Positions 32,843 through 44,550 of a stretch of 64,000 nt of DNA are shown here, piece after piece; position 1 is the first letter of the stretch, and the number at the start of each line of letters is the position of its first letter. A program made the position numbers and the translations under genes. The stretch comes from Salticus scenicus (lineage: Eukaryota; Arthropoda; Arachnida; Araneae; Salticidae). Location: NCBI GenBank assembly GCA_963930645.1, contig OZ005649.1, forward strand, positions 82,456,126 through 82,520,125, read 5' to 3'. Under the pieces are notes generated by a model. The model saw nothing but the letters and a program-made list of their open reading frames with translations. It was not told the DNA's origin and searched no databases.

Positions 32843-33055
32843 CAATCGGTAACAAAAGTCTCCGAACACTAGCAAAAATTCCTATGTAAAAAAAGTACAC
32901 TTAATACAGTTTTGTTAAATAAATCCTTGTCGAATAATGTTTTTAGACTGACTAAGAACAGGATTCGACAAGGATTTATTTAACAAAACTGTATTAAATG
33001 TACTTTTTTTAGATAGGAATTTTCGCTAGTGTTCGGAGACTTTTGTTACCGACTG
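32843..33055. mobile_element. Tc1/mariner MITE, twin 2, 213 bp
   Basis: The same family and length as twin 1, separated from it only by the shared TA at 32841-32842; the right TA is 33056-33057. The outer motif is CAATCGGTAACAAAAGTCTC at the left and CAGTCGGTAACAAAAGTCTC inward from the right. It differs from twin 1 by several substitutions, so the pair is not a simple recent duplication. Confidence 0.9.
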
Positions 33056-33062
33056 TAGCATC

Positions 33063-33343
33063 ACTATACTAAGACTACTATATAACAGGCTGAATCATTC
33101 GCCGCCATTTGTACGTCAAGTCCGTCATTGCTAAACTTAAGATTACTATAAAATAGTCTTATATAGTCTCATATAATAATCTAATATGGTAGTTCGTCAC
33201 CGCCAAACCTAAGACTATTATATAATAGTCTTATATAATCTCATATAATAGTCATATACAATAGTCTTAGTGTTAGCAATGACGGACTTGACGAACAAAT
33301 GGCGGCGAATGATTCAGCCTGCTATATAGTAGTCTTACACTAT
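33063..33343. mobile_element. Palindromic MITE, about 280 bp
   Basis: Left and right halves are inverted copies. They share AAGACTACTATATA, GGCTGAATCATTCGCCGCCA and GTCAAGTCCGTCATTGCTAA, with more AGACTATTATATA-type motifs inward. It lies between the twin MITEs and a Helitron-like fragment. No coding; superfamily unresolved. Confidence 0.7.
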
Positions 33344-33500
33344 ACGCAAGCGAAGTGATGACGTCACTGTCTGTCCATGGAGCCATGAAAAAGATTTTCT
33401 ATGTTAATCGTCCATTGGATTTTTTGTAAAAAATAATTAAAAAATAACGGAAATTATCTGCCGATTTTAATTCCGATATTTGGGTATCCGCGATTGTAAT
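33344..33500 (+). mobile_element. Fragment of the Helitron-like family of the inverted pair
   Basis: ATACGCAAGCGAAGTG, then TGTTAATCG(T/C)CCA(T/C)TGGATTTTTTG matches 21075-21235 in the right arm, with substitutions and small indels. Truncated at the left by the palindromic MITE. Confidence 0.6.
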
Positions 33501-33618
33501 GAAATGCTCGCCCTCTGGTGGGCTAAGGTGAAATTACAATAAACATGCTTTAATTCGGCTTTCATTAAGCCGCCATTGCATGCCAATGTTTAGTTTCACA
33601 TATATTTATTGAATAAAA

Positions 33619-33870
33619 ATGAATAAATCCGGTAAAAAAAGATAACACATACTGTTGTGTGCTCCAAAGAACCAAGAAATCCAGAATTAAGCTTCCATTT
33701 ATTTCCAAATGACAAATTTAAAATTTCAGTTGCTTCGACTAATAGAAGTAAAGAATTAATCAGATGATTTGAAACTAATATTTGTTCAACTTCAGTTAAA
33801 AATCTACTTCCGATCGAACTTTGAATAAACTGAATTATTTTTTTCCAAAAGCAATCAATTTTCCATTATG
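33619..33870 (+). pseudogene. THAP-domain-like coding remnant, frameshifted
   Basis: From ATG at 33619, short frames carry pieces of a THAP zinc-finger pattern: TYCCV in one frame (about 33648-33662), then NPELSFHLFPND in another (about 33680-33715), then ICSTSVKN. THAP domains start with a C-x(2-4)-C cluster and contain an SFHxFP block, so the order fits. Frame changes and stops mean it cannot make a protein. Because THAP domains occur in P-element-type transposases and host factors, the parent is unknown. No DDE part was seen downstream. Confidence 0.4.
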
Positions 33871-34047
33871 TAATGGCGGAGAAATTATAGTACGAATATT
33901 AAGTAGAATAACAAAAAGAACAATAATAAATACACGTGGCTATAATATTTACTAACAACAAAAATTGAAAAAGCGCCATCTATCGATCATTACAAATGCG
34001 GATAGTTATACATAAGTTACTGTCTACATGTGTTTGATTGAGTTATT

Positions 34048-34430
34048 ACTTTCTCTTACCCATTAGGTAGAGAAAGTATTGTTTTTGGGTCAAATTTTCG
34101 AACGCGAGATTTTGTTATATTTACACGTTTTGAGGTCCCATGAATACGAAAATCATGTTTTTAGCAAATGGTCTGTGTGTATGTCTGTTATCAGCATATC
34201 TCAAAAACAAATTATGGCAGAAAGTTCAAACTTGGTATTCTAAATGTGTATCATATAGGGATGCTACAGTAAGCTTTTCGTTAAGATCAAGCAAATGGTT
34301 CGTGTACAGGGACAATCAAGAGAATTTCAAAACATTACGTCTATGGGGGAAATTGCAGGTAAGAAAAGTTTAACGTCTATAGATTGCACATAAACCAAAT
34401 GAAACGAATATATATTTTTTGTAATAGAGA
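34048..34430 (+). repeat. Dispersed repeat R1, plus copy
   Basis: Runs from TTACTTTCTCTTACCCATTA to about 34430 and matches the minus-strand copy at 9232-9616. GGTAAGAGAAAGTG recurs inverted at about 34948-34961, so a larger inverted-repeat element (34048 to about 34961) is possible. Chance open frames here are not supported. Confidence 0.6.
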
Positions 34431-36510
34431 TAGTTAACTGGGAAAAAAATTTTGTGTATGTAGGAGCCTCGATTCTCCCCCCCCCTGGGGGGAGTAAATT
34501 TTCATGATGGGTATCTTTCAAAAGAGCTCGCCAATACCTTTAAAACGAATGGTTGAACCATCGATCTGCGATAATTTAAAACAAAGTTATCGATTTTTTT
34601 TCCCCCTTTTTTTAATGATGAGAATAAAATGGACTTTTTTTTTGGATATTTGGTGTTATATCACTTCTCTAATATGGAAATCGTCTGCATTATCATAAGA
34701 GATATTTTTTTTTTTAAATAATAATTTTAATAAATTATTTTTTAATAACCGAATTAAATTCTATGTAAATGTAGGTGCATTAATGAAACGGGGGGTTGAG
34801 GGGGGCGGTAGCCCCCCTCACACAGAACTAATTATCATATAAAACTCTTCAGAAGCCTAATATGAATTGTTTAACACAGGTTTACATAACCGTACTCGTT
34901 ATCTTACCTTTTAATCTGCAACCTGTATTTATAGTGTTAAATTTCAGGGTAAGAGAAAGTGTGTGAGTGACACACCAGATTATTTTTTCTGTAAAATTGA
35001 TAAAATTTTAATTTAAAATCACAAAACTCCAGAAAAAAAATGGCAAACTTCCAGTTTCGAATGTAAACATAAACATTTCATTTCAAAGGGTGATATTTAA
35101 ACAATAAATATTCAACTAATATACTAAATAAAAGGAAAATGGATTTGTTACTAACTGTTGCATGTATAAGTAGACGATACGGAAAAAATTCCGATTTCCG
35201 TTTTCTGCTGAATTTACATGTTTTGAGCTTTCTTTACGTTTCAATTAACTGAAATTGGCTACTTATTTTTTAAAAAAGTGCCTTTATTGCTAGCTTTTGT
35301 GGGTAGAAGAAGCAAGTAGAAGATACATAAAAACTTTTGATTTCTGGTTTTCGATGAATTTACACGTTTTGAGATTTCCTTGCATTTTAATTAAGTGAAA
35401 TTGACTACTTACTTTTATTTTTTAAAAAGTGGATTTATTATTCTTTCCTCTGCATATATAAGTAGAAAATATAAGATTCAGAAAAGTTTTAGATTTTCAG
35501 TTTTCAATAAAGTTACACGTTTTGAAATTTCCTGAACTCAATTCGACCATTTTTGAAAAATATCTTTTTTTTTTTTTTTTTTTTTGGTTCATAACACTGT
35601 ACTTTATGAACCAATCGAATTAATTGAACAGAATTTTATACTTGGTTGGGCCTTGGTTAGACATGGTACCTATTAGCTTCTGGGCTGTATCACACAACAA
35701 GGGGCGTTTTCTCGTTGCGATTTTCTCTCATTTCAGGAAAGGCTAACATCTACAGAGAGAAATAGTTATATTAAGTAAAACTCTGCTGATTCAGTTAGAG
35801 TGAATATCGGCAAACAATTGCCGCAGCTGTGTTGCAATTGCATTAAGGCTAATTTATTTTTTCTAGAATTTATTTTTTTTATAATGAAAACAGAATTAAA
35901 AAAAAAAAATAATCATTAATTCTCATAAAAATTTTCCCTATATAATGAAATGAAGTTCAGCTGTTGGCAGTGATATGTGAGGGTCTCTGACAGCTACAGA
36001 ATGTTCAAAGACACCTTTTTTATATAGAATATTCAACCATTATTAGGGGTGAAACTACCTGACATGCAAAAACCCTGAAAACTGTTATTTGCATGCAGAT
36101 GGTGAAGATTTATAATAAGTTGAAATATGATAAATCATTGATAAGTGATATTAAGAGAGCTCATGGTACATTATGAAGAAAATTAAATATTCAAAATGAG
36201 AAATTTCTATAAAAACAAAATGATTTAACATGAAATCAAGTGACAGCAAAAATTTCAAAAACCCTGAATTCAGGTGTAGCCCCTGAAAAGTTTCACCCCT
36301 GCATTATACACGCAAAACAGTCATTAAAAATTATAACTTTCTAGCTTTATACATGTTTAATAAACCATTAAATCAAAATTTCTGTGTTTTGTTTATTAAT
36401 TTCTTTTTGAATTGAATTATTATTCATACTTTTCTTTGAATAGTTTTGTTTACTTGTAGCTTTAAATGTATTTAGTTTTATTTAAAAAAAAAAACCTTTG
36501 TAATTTAGAG
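34431..36510. other. Right body of the hAT complex, non-coding
   Basis: AT-rich, with poly-T at about 35567-35586 and diverged repeated phrases (TTTACACGTTTTGAGATTTCC and variants near 35220, 35350 and 35515, about 150 bases apart). No transposase frame recognised. Confidence 0.45.
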
Positions 36511-36546
36511 ATTAATTTTCCGGAAAACCCACATCCCTAGTTACCG

Positions 36547-36600
36547 ATTGACTACACTAGGGTCCTATGGAGACATTTGGGCTTCAAAATATATAAACAT
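36547..36600 (+). repeat. Right half of the SINE-like repeat split by the hAT complex
   Basis: GATTGACTACACTAGGGTCC matches the dispersed repeat at 48404-48430 and 61938-61960. Its missing left part lies just before 16041. Confidence 0.55.
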
Positions 36601-37024
36601 CATGATATGATGCAACAGATAAATCCATTTGTTTTAAACATCATATAAACCGGTAATTTGAAATAGCGAGGAGAAATAATTTTGAGCTAGGCAGACGCAG
36701 GTGGACTAGTTAAAACAGAAAAGGACTAAATTAACAAAACATATTCAATTCTTAAAAATACTGTCAATTTTAAAAATTACATCCAGTTAGAAAAATAAGT
36801 GTCAAACATCAACATTACTAACAAATAATCTTAAGACCATAACAGATGCATTGTACATTACAGTGCATTAAAAAAAAAAAAAAAAAAAAAAAACCTTGTC
36901 TTCATCTTTAACTCTTCAAAAGGGACCTTTCTTATACCTAGAAGTATTAAAACAGTTTAGTGTGAGTCTTTTTCAATTAATCATAGTTTTTCTTTCTTTT
37001 TTTTCAGTACTTAACTGTACCTAA
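36601..37024. other. AT-rich spacer
   Basis: Contains an A run at about 36870-36892. Nothing else seen. Confidence 0.5.
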
Positions 37025-37194
37025 CCTGTACGATCCATAGTTTATGAGAAAAATACGAAAAACAAAGTATGATGTCACAGCCGGTGCAAGGAAAAAACAC
37101 CGTATTGGACACATCAACAGCAGTATTTGCATATCCTTCCAGACGATAACGTTCAAAGCGAACGTTTTTTCTCATAAACTATGGATCATACAGG
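37025..37194. mobile_element. Small inverted-repeat element, about 170 bp
   Basis: CCTGTACGATCCATAGTTTATGAG at the left is mirrored at the right (37171-37194) with two mismatches. The segment between is somewhat GC-richer but has no recognised product. Probably a MITE, or the end of a larger element. Confidence 0.55.
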
Positions 37195-38204
37195 TACAAT
37201 TCTATGGGCATTTTTTATGTACTCCCTGTGAGAAATCTGGCTGTGCAGAGTTTGGGCCCTATTTATGAGACATCTTGTATTGTTATAAAAACATTGACAT
37301 ATTTGTGTGAGGTAATGGACAATTTGCACACATGGGGGATTTGAACAAAATCTTATTTTTCTGGTAGTTTTAGGCTCATAAATTTCAAAAAGTTTATTAA
37401 AAATGCAAAAAAAGTTCTCATTAGTTTCAAAAATAACTTTAAAATTAACAAAAAATCACGTGGCTTCAAAACGTTGTCTGACGTCACACTTTATGATGCT
37501 TCAATATTTACATTTTGTTAGCCTAGTTAGCAAGTAGCAAATCGTTTTAACTTACATAATTATCAATCGTTTATGTGATTTCTGAGCATTTCTTTTTCAT
37601 TTTATAATCATTTAATACCATTATCACCATTTTTCCTTGTCATTATATTCAATTGTTTTCTTTTCATGGAGGTTGTCCAATGTTTTAGTTTAATAGGATT
37701 CTGTGGAATACTAAAGAATAGCTTTTGAGAAGCATTTAGCCGTTGCATTAGTGCAAAGTGGTACAATACAATATTTATACTATGATTTTTTAATATCCGT
37801 CATTTTTATAAATTACAAAACCTATTTCACTGATTCAATAAGCAAAGCAAAGCAAAGCACGAAATTGAATGTAAACAACGATTACTCCCGTTTGTTGTCC
37901 TAAAGAGTGACGTCACGATATTTTATACTGCATTTTCTCGACAGAGTAAATAGTGCGATGTTAAAATTTCTATAAATCAGTAATTAGATTTCAAATAAAG
38001 AAAATGTTTGTATTTATTTTCTTACCTTTTCATATTCTATCATATAAGAATAAAATCAAAAAACGTGCAAATTCTCTATTGATTCGTAAATAAACAGGCA
38101 GGTTTCAGCCCATGAACCTTAAAAAATAAATAAATAAAAACTGCTACTCCAAACACAGAAGTCACAATAATACGTTTATATATACAGCTGAGACAGATAT
38201 AGTA
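37195..38204. other. AT-rich spacer
   Basis: No gene recognised. A GCAAA pentamer repeat occurs near 37842-37858. Confidence 0.5.
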
Positions 38205-38677
38205 CAGTAGAAGATCTTTATAACGCAATTCTCTATATAACACAACTTTTCAGACTTAAACAATGAATTTTGCAGTTAAGAAATACTTTGTAAGAAAACT
38301 GTTAGTTTGTGGAGAACTTAGTGCGATGCATTTGTTTGTCTTTATCTCCTTAATTCAGACCTTTTTAATGAAAAAACTTGCTTTCTTTAGAATTTTTTTT
38401 TTCTTTTTGAAAATGAGTCATAATAAATTATCTGATACAGGCATATATGGGTTATTTTTATAAACTAAATTTAACTGTGAAACCTGTTACACATCCAACT
38501 ACTGTTCTAAGGAATGTAACTGAAAAATACCCTACTCTGTTTTGATGTGTTTCAACATATTTGACAATGTTTACAAGGTAAATTTAATTATGTGTGAAAC
38601 GTGATCTATATAATGCAAAGGTCTATATAACGCAAAACCTTGTGTTTTTAGGTTTGAGTTATAAAGATCTCCTACAG
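38205..38677. mobile_element. pogo/Tigger-type MITE, 473 bp
   Basis: Flanked by TA (38203-38204 and 38678-38679). Ends are CAGTAGAAGATCTTTATAAC at the left and CTGTAGGAGATCTTTATAAC inward from the right. The TCTATATAACGCAA subterminal motif recurs near both ends. CAGT...GA(A/C)...TATAAC ends resemble pogo/Tigger elements. No transposase. Confidence 0.7.
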
Positions 38678-38716
38678 TAGTTTTTTCATTAGTGGTACTG
38701 CACGGCTTATTAGAGA

Positions 38717-39353
38717 CTAGCAGACTACGCCCGCTTCACTGGTCACTAAATTTAAATGAATTTTCAAAAGAACTGAATCACTATTTATTTTTTATATCAC
38801 ATTTTGGGCTTTTAACATAAATAAAAATTTTTTTTAAGTTCAAAAAGTCAAATAACATATTACAAATTAAATTAAGTATTTTTTCCGTTTTGCAACAATG
38901 CTCCATGGTCTTACGTGAAAGATTCTCAAGAATGGATCAAAAACTGTTTACAAAATTAATGGATTTATGTATGGGAAATAAGTATACTGTAATTTAAAAA
39001 TTGCAGCTCTAAGAACTTCAAAACTGATAAATTTTAAAAAGTTATGTTTTTTGTTTAATATTAGACTCTTATTTTAAGAAAAAAGCAATTGAATGATATT
39101 GTGTTATGAAACTTTGCAACATAATATCTTTAAATATATAAATTGATGTATATAGTGTCCTCACAAAAAATGAACAGTTTTTAGAGCTCTTAACATCTAT
39201 GCACATGCAGTATCTTTTTAAAAAATTCATCAGTTTTAGTAAACAAAATGGCCGACTTTCATCACCAAAGTAGTTAAATCTAGACCAATCAAAAACAGGA
39301 GTGGTCCACCCGGAAGTGTTCTGCAGACACACTCTTTGCTTTATTTATATAGA
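38717..39353 (-). mobile_element. Helitron-like element, copy E, 637 bp
   Basis: On the minus strand it starts TCTATATAAATAAAGCAAAG (39353 downward) and ends GTGAAGCGGGCGTAGTCTGC with CTAG finishing at 38717. The tail matches copies A and C. Short and complete-looking, so probably a compact non-autonomous copy. No target duplication is expected or seen. Confidence 0.6.
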
Positions 39354-39479
39354 ATCTCTCATTGGCAAACACACTGTTTAGAGATCAGTTAAAATTAAAA
39401 TCTTTCGAGAATAGATGGCCTACTTTTGTTCTCTTTCGCGAAAATTAGTGGCGAGAAACGATACATTTCATCAAAACAA

Positions 39480-40030
39480 TTAACTCCGTTAAAATTCAGA
39501 AATGCTTTAGGAATTCTAGCTATCCTGAAAAATTATTTGCCACCGAATTTCATCGCTAATCTCGCCAAGCCGCCAAGTTTGTAGCTAACACAGATATTGA
39601 TCTTGGCATCAAATCTGGCAACTTGGTGAACAAATTTCACGAAAGTTTGTAGTTTAGGGTTGTCAAAGTTTGGAAGCTCTAACTTCAATAAGAAGAGAAT
39701 TCTGGAAAGATTCATTGGTTTATAGCACAGAACTAAATTCTTGGAAAGTTCTATAAACGACTAACAAGACTATAAAAAAAGAAGAGTGATTATTGATGAT
39801 TGTATACTAGGAATTTATTTTTTCATTTCCACGGAGGTGGGCCTTGACTTAGCGTCAAATCAGGCATTCAAGTGTGGTGAAAAGTGGTAGTTCAGGATTC
39901 CCACAGTTTGGAAACTCTCTGCTCAGCAGTGTGCATAACAATATTTATTTGATTTCTGTAGTAAGAATGACTGTTTCATTGGATTGTTTCGAATATTCAT
40001 TGATTATTGATTTTTGTGGCACAAAAAAAT
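39480..40030 (+). repeat. Dispersed repeat R3, two copies
   Basis: The phrase TAGTTTAGGGTT...AAAGTTTGGAAGCTCT occurs at about 39645-39680, and a related one, GTTCAGGATTCCCACAGTTTGG, at 39890-39912. A third copy lies at 1787-1825. Earlier parts also align (CAAATTTGGTGAAA-like). Class unknown; possibly SINE-related. Confidence 0.5.
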
Positions 40031-40039
40031 TTCATTCAA

Positions 40040-40400
40040 CTGTTTCCTAACTGTTCATTAAATAAAGTGCATTCATTGACTAGAACCTGCTTATGTCTTT
40101 AAAAATTACTTTCTACATGCAAAAATGTTGACAACTTTCAGAATAACATCATTACAGGTTGTTTCTTCTAGTTAAATATTCTTTAAATGAAGTACATTCA
40201 TCGACTACAGCCTGTTTCTGTACTTTCTAGATGCAAAAATGTCTAAACTTTTATAACACTATCATTATGGATTTTATGTATGAGCTAAATATTCATTAAA
40301 TAAAATGCATTCGTTGACTAGAACCTGCTTATGCCTTTAAGAATTACTTTCTACACGCAAAAATGCCGACAACTTTCATAACAATATCATTAAGGGCTCT
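40040..40400. repeat. Degenerate tandem repeat, about 113-125 bp, three units
   Basis: Units begin near 40070, 40195 and 40308, each with CATTC(A/G)T(T/C)GACTA(G/C)A(A/G)CCTG and then CTTTCTA...GCAAAAATG. Units are diverged. Confidence 0.65.
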
Positions 40401-40484
40401 ATCATTACCTTCTTTTGAAATGTCTATGCTGGTAAGTCATGTATAATGGACAAAACCATTGTATTTTTGGTCATGAATATAGGT

Positions 40485-40870
40485 TATGAATATAATTTCC
40501 GTAAATATCTCCAAAACGGAAAGCCACAGAAAGACCAAAAAAGGAGGCACGCACAACTAGATATTATAACAAACCTATATACCAATTTGCAACATTCTAC
40601 TTGCAACCATTTTTGAGTTATGCAAGATATACACGCATACAAATATGTACACACAGACATCATGAAAAATTGTGTAAAGCCGTAGATATCTCTAAAACGA
40701 AAGCTCATATTGCAAAGTTGCAGGTGTACAACTAGACATTATCACAGTCACAAATATAAAATTGTAACATTCTATGATCATTCGTTTTTGAGCTATGTGA
40801 GATACAAAATCCATTTCACAAATCGGGATTATAATGCTTCCATATACTTTGTACAAGGAAGTAAAAAATG
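40485..40870. repeat. Degenerate tandem repeat, about 175 bp, two units
   Basis: AAATATCTCCAAAACGGAAA then CAACTAGATATTAT (40555) recurs as GATATCTCTAAAACGAAAGC then CAACTAGACATTAT (40730), followed in both by a TTTTTGAG(T/C)TATG(C/T)(A/G)AGATA block. Confidence 0.6.
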
Positions 40871-41129
40871 TAGCAATTTTTCTATTGTTATTTCCCAATC
40901 AGCAAGATAACTTTAATTTAGAGTCTACATTACATAATGGCACATAATTTGCATTAAAATATTTCGAAAATTACATTCTATCGAATGAAATTATACCTTT
41001 AAGATTAAATATATATTTTTCTCATTTTCAATGAATAATTAATTAAAAATTTCATAAAATTTTGTATTTCTCAAATTGCACGATATTTTTAAACACTTTA
41101 TCTGGAGGAATTTTATATAATTCGGTATC

Positions 41130-41570
41130 TGCGACATCAATCTGTCTGTGTGACAAACATTCTGCGGTAAGACAACTGTATCTCATGAACAGAATTTCAT
41201 ATCAATTTAAATTTGCATAGAATTTCATATGAATTTACCTGTAATTGCACCTTGACATAAATTAGAGCCTATTAGCATTTGGTATAAATCGCTCAAGATG
41301 TAGTGCTGTTATTCTGCGATTTCTCCCTTTTAAGAGACGGCTATATTTCTGTTTCACTTGTGTATAATCAAACAAAATATAATACGTGAGAGAGCAATTA
41401 TGAAATATTACGATGAATCAACATGGGTGCATATTGATTGATAGGTGGCACTGACATGATGCAATTTCAGTTGTGAACAGAAAAGCTCTCTCTCTTATTC
41501 TACTGCATGTAACTGCCAAAAATTTTGTATCTGAGAAGGCCATTATGAAACACTATGCATTAAATTTCTA
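41130..41570. repeat. Second locus of the 142-bp degenerate repeat
   Basis: Blocks such as GGCTATATTTCTGTTTCACT, GAAATATTACGATGAATCAA and GATTGATAGGTGGCACTG match units in the array at 4815-5625 with about the same spacing. Confidence 0.55.
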
Positions 41571-42031
41571 CCTCCTCCACGTGCTACCACCTGAGAATGT
41601 CGGACATAATAGCCAGATCATCAGATCTGAATAGCGACTTCTAAGTCCTGCCAGCCCATGGAGGAAGTGCAATAACAAAATTGCTTCTTGTGAGGGACAA
41701 TAATACGAAGACAGCAATCACAGCAGACAGTTGAAGATTGGTGGTCCAAATACCTTGCCTATCAGCAACATTTCAAGAGGAATGGATTCCTAGTGCTATC
41801 ACATATATAGTATGTGGTAGAGTGAATATCTGCCGACTAGAAGTGCCTTCTTTAAGTGACCCTTGTCTATTCAAGTAGAGTGTCTAAAGTAGGTAAAGTG
41901 ATCATACCTGCCAATATTGAAGGATCAAAATTAAGAAAGATTCTATAAGTGGCACTTTCAAGCATTGGCAATATTGATAGGTTTTCAGCATATGTCAGTT
42001 TTTAACTGTCTAATCCATGGTTTAAATTAGA
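41571..42031. other. Unassigned non-coding segment
   Basis: Slightly higher GC than its surroundings. No frame with recognisable protein similarity. Confidence 0.4.
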
Positions 42032-42085
42032 GGTGCACAACCTGCGGCCCAGTAGCCATCAGTTTGCGGCCCGCCGAAGGACTGA
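42032..42085 (+). mobile_element. Possible hAT terminal fragment
   Basis: GAGGTGCACAACCTGCGGCC and a second TGCGGCCCGCC nearby resemble the ends of hAT-type elements that begin CAG-GGTGCNCAACNTGCGGCC. No matching opposite end was found, so this is a fragment at best. Confidence 0.3.
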
Positions 42086-44550
42086 CATTTTAGGTCGCAT
42101 AAATCATCAGCAGGAAATAAAAAATAAAAAAGAGAGAAATAAAAAGTATTTCTTGCATTCACAAAAACTTCTTATTTATTTTTTGAGAGGGGGAGGGGGA
42201 AGAATGAAAATGTTGGGTTTTATACATATTTCTGTTTGAGAGCTAAGTTTTCCATTCTATTTCTCAATAATGTAACCCACAGCATGTTCCTTATTTTTTT
42301 ATTGGAAAAATCATGGAATAATCTATTGTTGTTATATTTTTATCTATCTAAGAAGATTAAAGGCTGAAAAATCAATAAGTAAAAGCTTCTCCCCTCCCCC
42401 ACTTTTTTTTTTTTTTTTTTTTAAATCTGTCTATAAAAGAAAAAAAAAAGTATAATAATTATGTGTGTTAAAATTAATGATGAAGAAGCATAAATTTATA
42501 ATAGTAATACCATTAAATAAAAAATAAAAATAAAAAAAAGACTTTGTAGTTAATTGAATTTATTTGTGTCTGGCAAAATATAAAAGACAAAAAGACCAAC
42601 TGATGCTTATTGTTTTACAGAACAAATAAAAGCACAATTTATGATTTGTGGGGTTGCAAACAGAAATTAAGCAGTAGCTAAAAGAATTTATAGAGAGCGA
42701 TTTCAAAACAGGCATAGCTGACAAAACATTCAAATGCTTTTACTGGGTGAGAATAGACTGTTTTGTGCTTTAAAATGACGACCAAAATTTTCAATGTCCA
42801 ATCACGTATTGCAGTTACATTTGCAAAAATATAAAACATATCACAGATTTTCAGCAGTAGATGCAGTTGCTGCTGGTTACTATCTTGATAATTTAGCTGG
42901 CTTCTAAGTGGGGCATAACCACAAAAAATATCATCAGAGGGCATGTAAGAGGCTGAGATTGATTTCCAAATTTGTTTAAAAGGCAATAAAAATTTATTTA
43001 ATTCACAAATATCTGAGCTTCAATACCCCTCCCCCCCCCCCACTTCCTTGGCTGCTGTGCTATTATAATAATTTAGAAACCAAATCCTCCTCAAACGAGA
43101 CTTTTGCAGACCATGTTGTTTATGTTATGTCAGAACAGGAATGCATTTTGTTCGAAATTGATGTGGAAAATGACAATTATGACCAGAGAAGAATTTCACT
43201 TACAGATCTCACCAGTGCCATCTAATACCTCAAAGCGATATTTTCATGCCCATTTACCTACACTAAAACTTCTTATTTTGGTACCCTCTATCAGGCTTTA
43301 TATTTGTGCTTATTGTATTTGTGACTCCCAGTGTAACTTTCTTTTTTTTCTCTCTCTGCAAACCATACTTTTTATTCGTTCATTTTATTTATCCTTTTTG
43401 TATTTTATAATGATTAAATTAATAACCAATTACGGCAAGTAAATAAATAATTTCTTACTTAATTAAATTTTAAAGTTATTCACAAGCCGAATTAATTAAA
43501 AAAAGGAAATAAGTACAAACGATTATTTTAATTGAATACTTTAAAGCTTTCTTCTAAAACGAAATTATTGAAATGAATTAATGAGAAAAAACATTGTCAT
43601 GCAACATGACAATGGATATTGGTTCGAGCTTAAGAAATGTTCTGCAGAGTATTTAGTACTAGAATATAAAATACCTATAAAGTCTTAAATCCTTCTCTGA
43701 TAATTGCATTTTATACATATAAAAATAATCAAATTATTGGATTTCTTGTTAACATATATATGTGTGTGTACTATTTTAAGTGCTTTTCCAAACACTAATA
43801 GAAGTATTAGGAAATATGATTTTTCTCAAATTTCAACAAAATAAATAAATTGGGATAAAACATGTTAAATGGATTAATGAAACAGAAAAATACATTTTGT
43901 TGATTAAATATATATTTTTAAATCGGTTCCCATTTCGTTTTTTTTGAAAAAATTCAAAGGTATCCACTACTGTTTTTCAAGTGTTCAACACTGGTACATT
44001 TTAAGCTCTCTGGAAAAATTATTTATTAAGTATAAAAATGCTTCAATTAGCACTTTTGGCAGTGCAGTCATATACACAAAAAAATTATTAAGGTATTGAA
44101 CAGTTTATAACTACAACCTTTAAAATAAAGAAAATTACATTAAAAAAAGAAAAAGTTAAAAGGAAGAAAAATCCATAAAGTGTCCAGTCCAGTAGCAAAA
44201 ATAATGCTGCATGGCAGCGAGCGCTGCAGATTGTTTAAAGCTCTGGAGATTAAACATCTAAAAGAAATTCCAGGCTTAAAAATGCAAATATAATTTGCAT
44301 TGTCTCAAGATTACTATATTTGTTTTATATTCTTATTCATTTATCTATTTATTTATTTTTTGTAGTTGTAACTATCACATATTTTATGAATTGCTAATAG
44401 GGATAACAGACTTGGTCCAGCATTCCTGGATCACTGACAAATTTTGTTTTGCTGCAGATAGATACAAAAAACTTTATCTCCTGGGGTGTCTGGTACTGGT
44501 AGTTACCCTACATATATGTATTTTGGAGGAAAATCAACTTACAGATTATA
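42086..44550. other. AT-rich spacer
   Basis: Poly-T at about 42402-42422, a C run near 43028-43042, and AT-rich DNA. Open frames of about 100 codons here show no recognisable domain. Confidence 0.5.

Larger units (their letters stand above)
16041..36539. mobile_element. hAT-type element expanded by nested insertions, about 20.5 kb
   Basis: The left end reads TAGTGATGTGGGG and the right end, read inward, TAGGGATGTGGGTT. These resemble the TAGGGATG ends of Ac-type hAT elements, and both have TTTTCCGGAAAA-type subterminal motifs close by. Flanking 8-mers GTTACCAA (16033-16040) and GTTACCGA (36540-36547) differ by one transition, as expected for an old 8-bp hAT target duplication. Outside flanks together rebuild a known dispersed repeat. 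No hAT transposase was recognised inside. The interior is mostly later insertions, annotated separately. Confidence 0.6.

Noticed and set aside
42678..42986. 102-codon minus-strand frame
   Set aside because: No recognisable domain; not enough to call a gene or transposase remnant.
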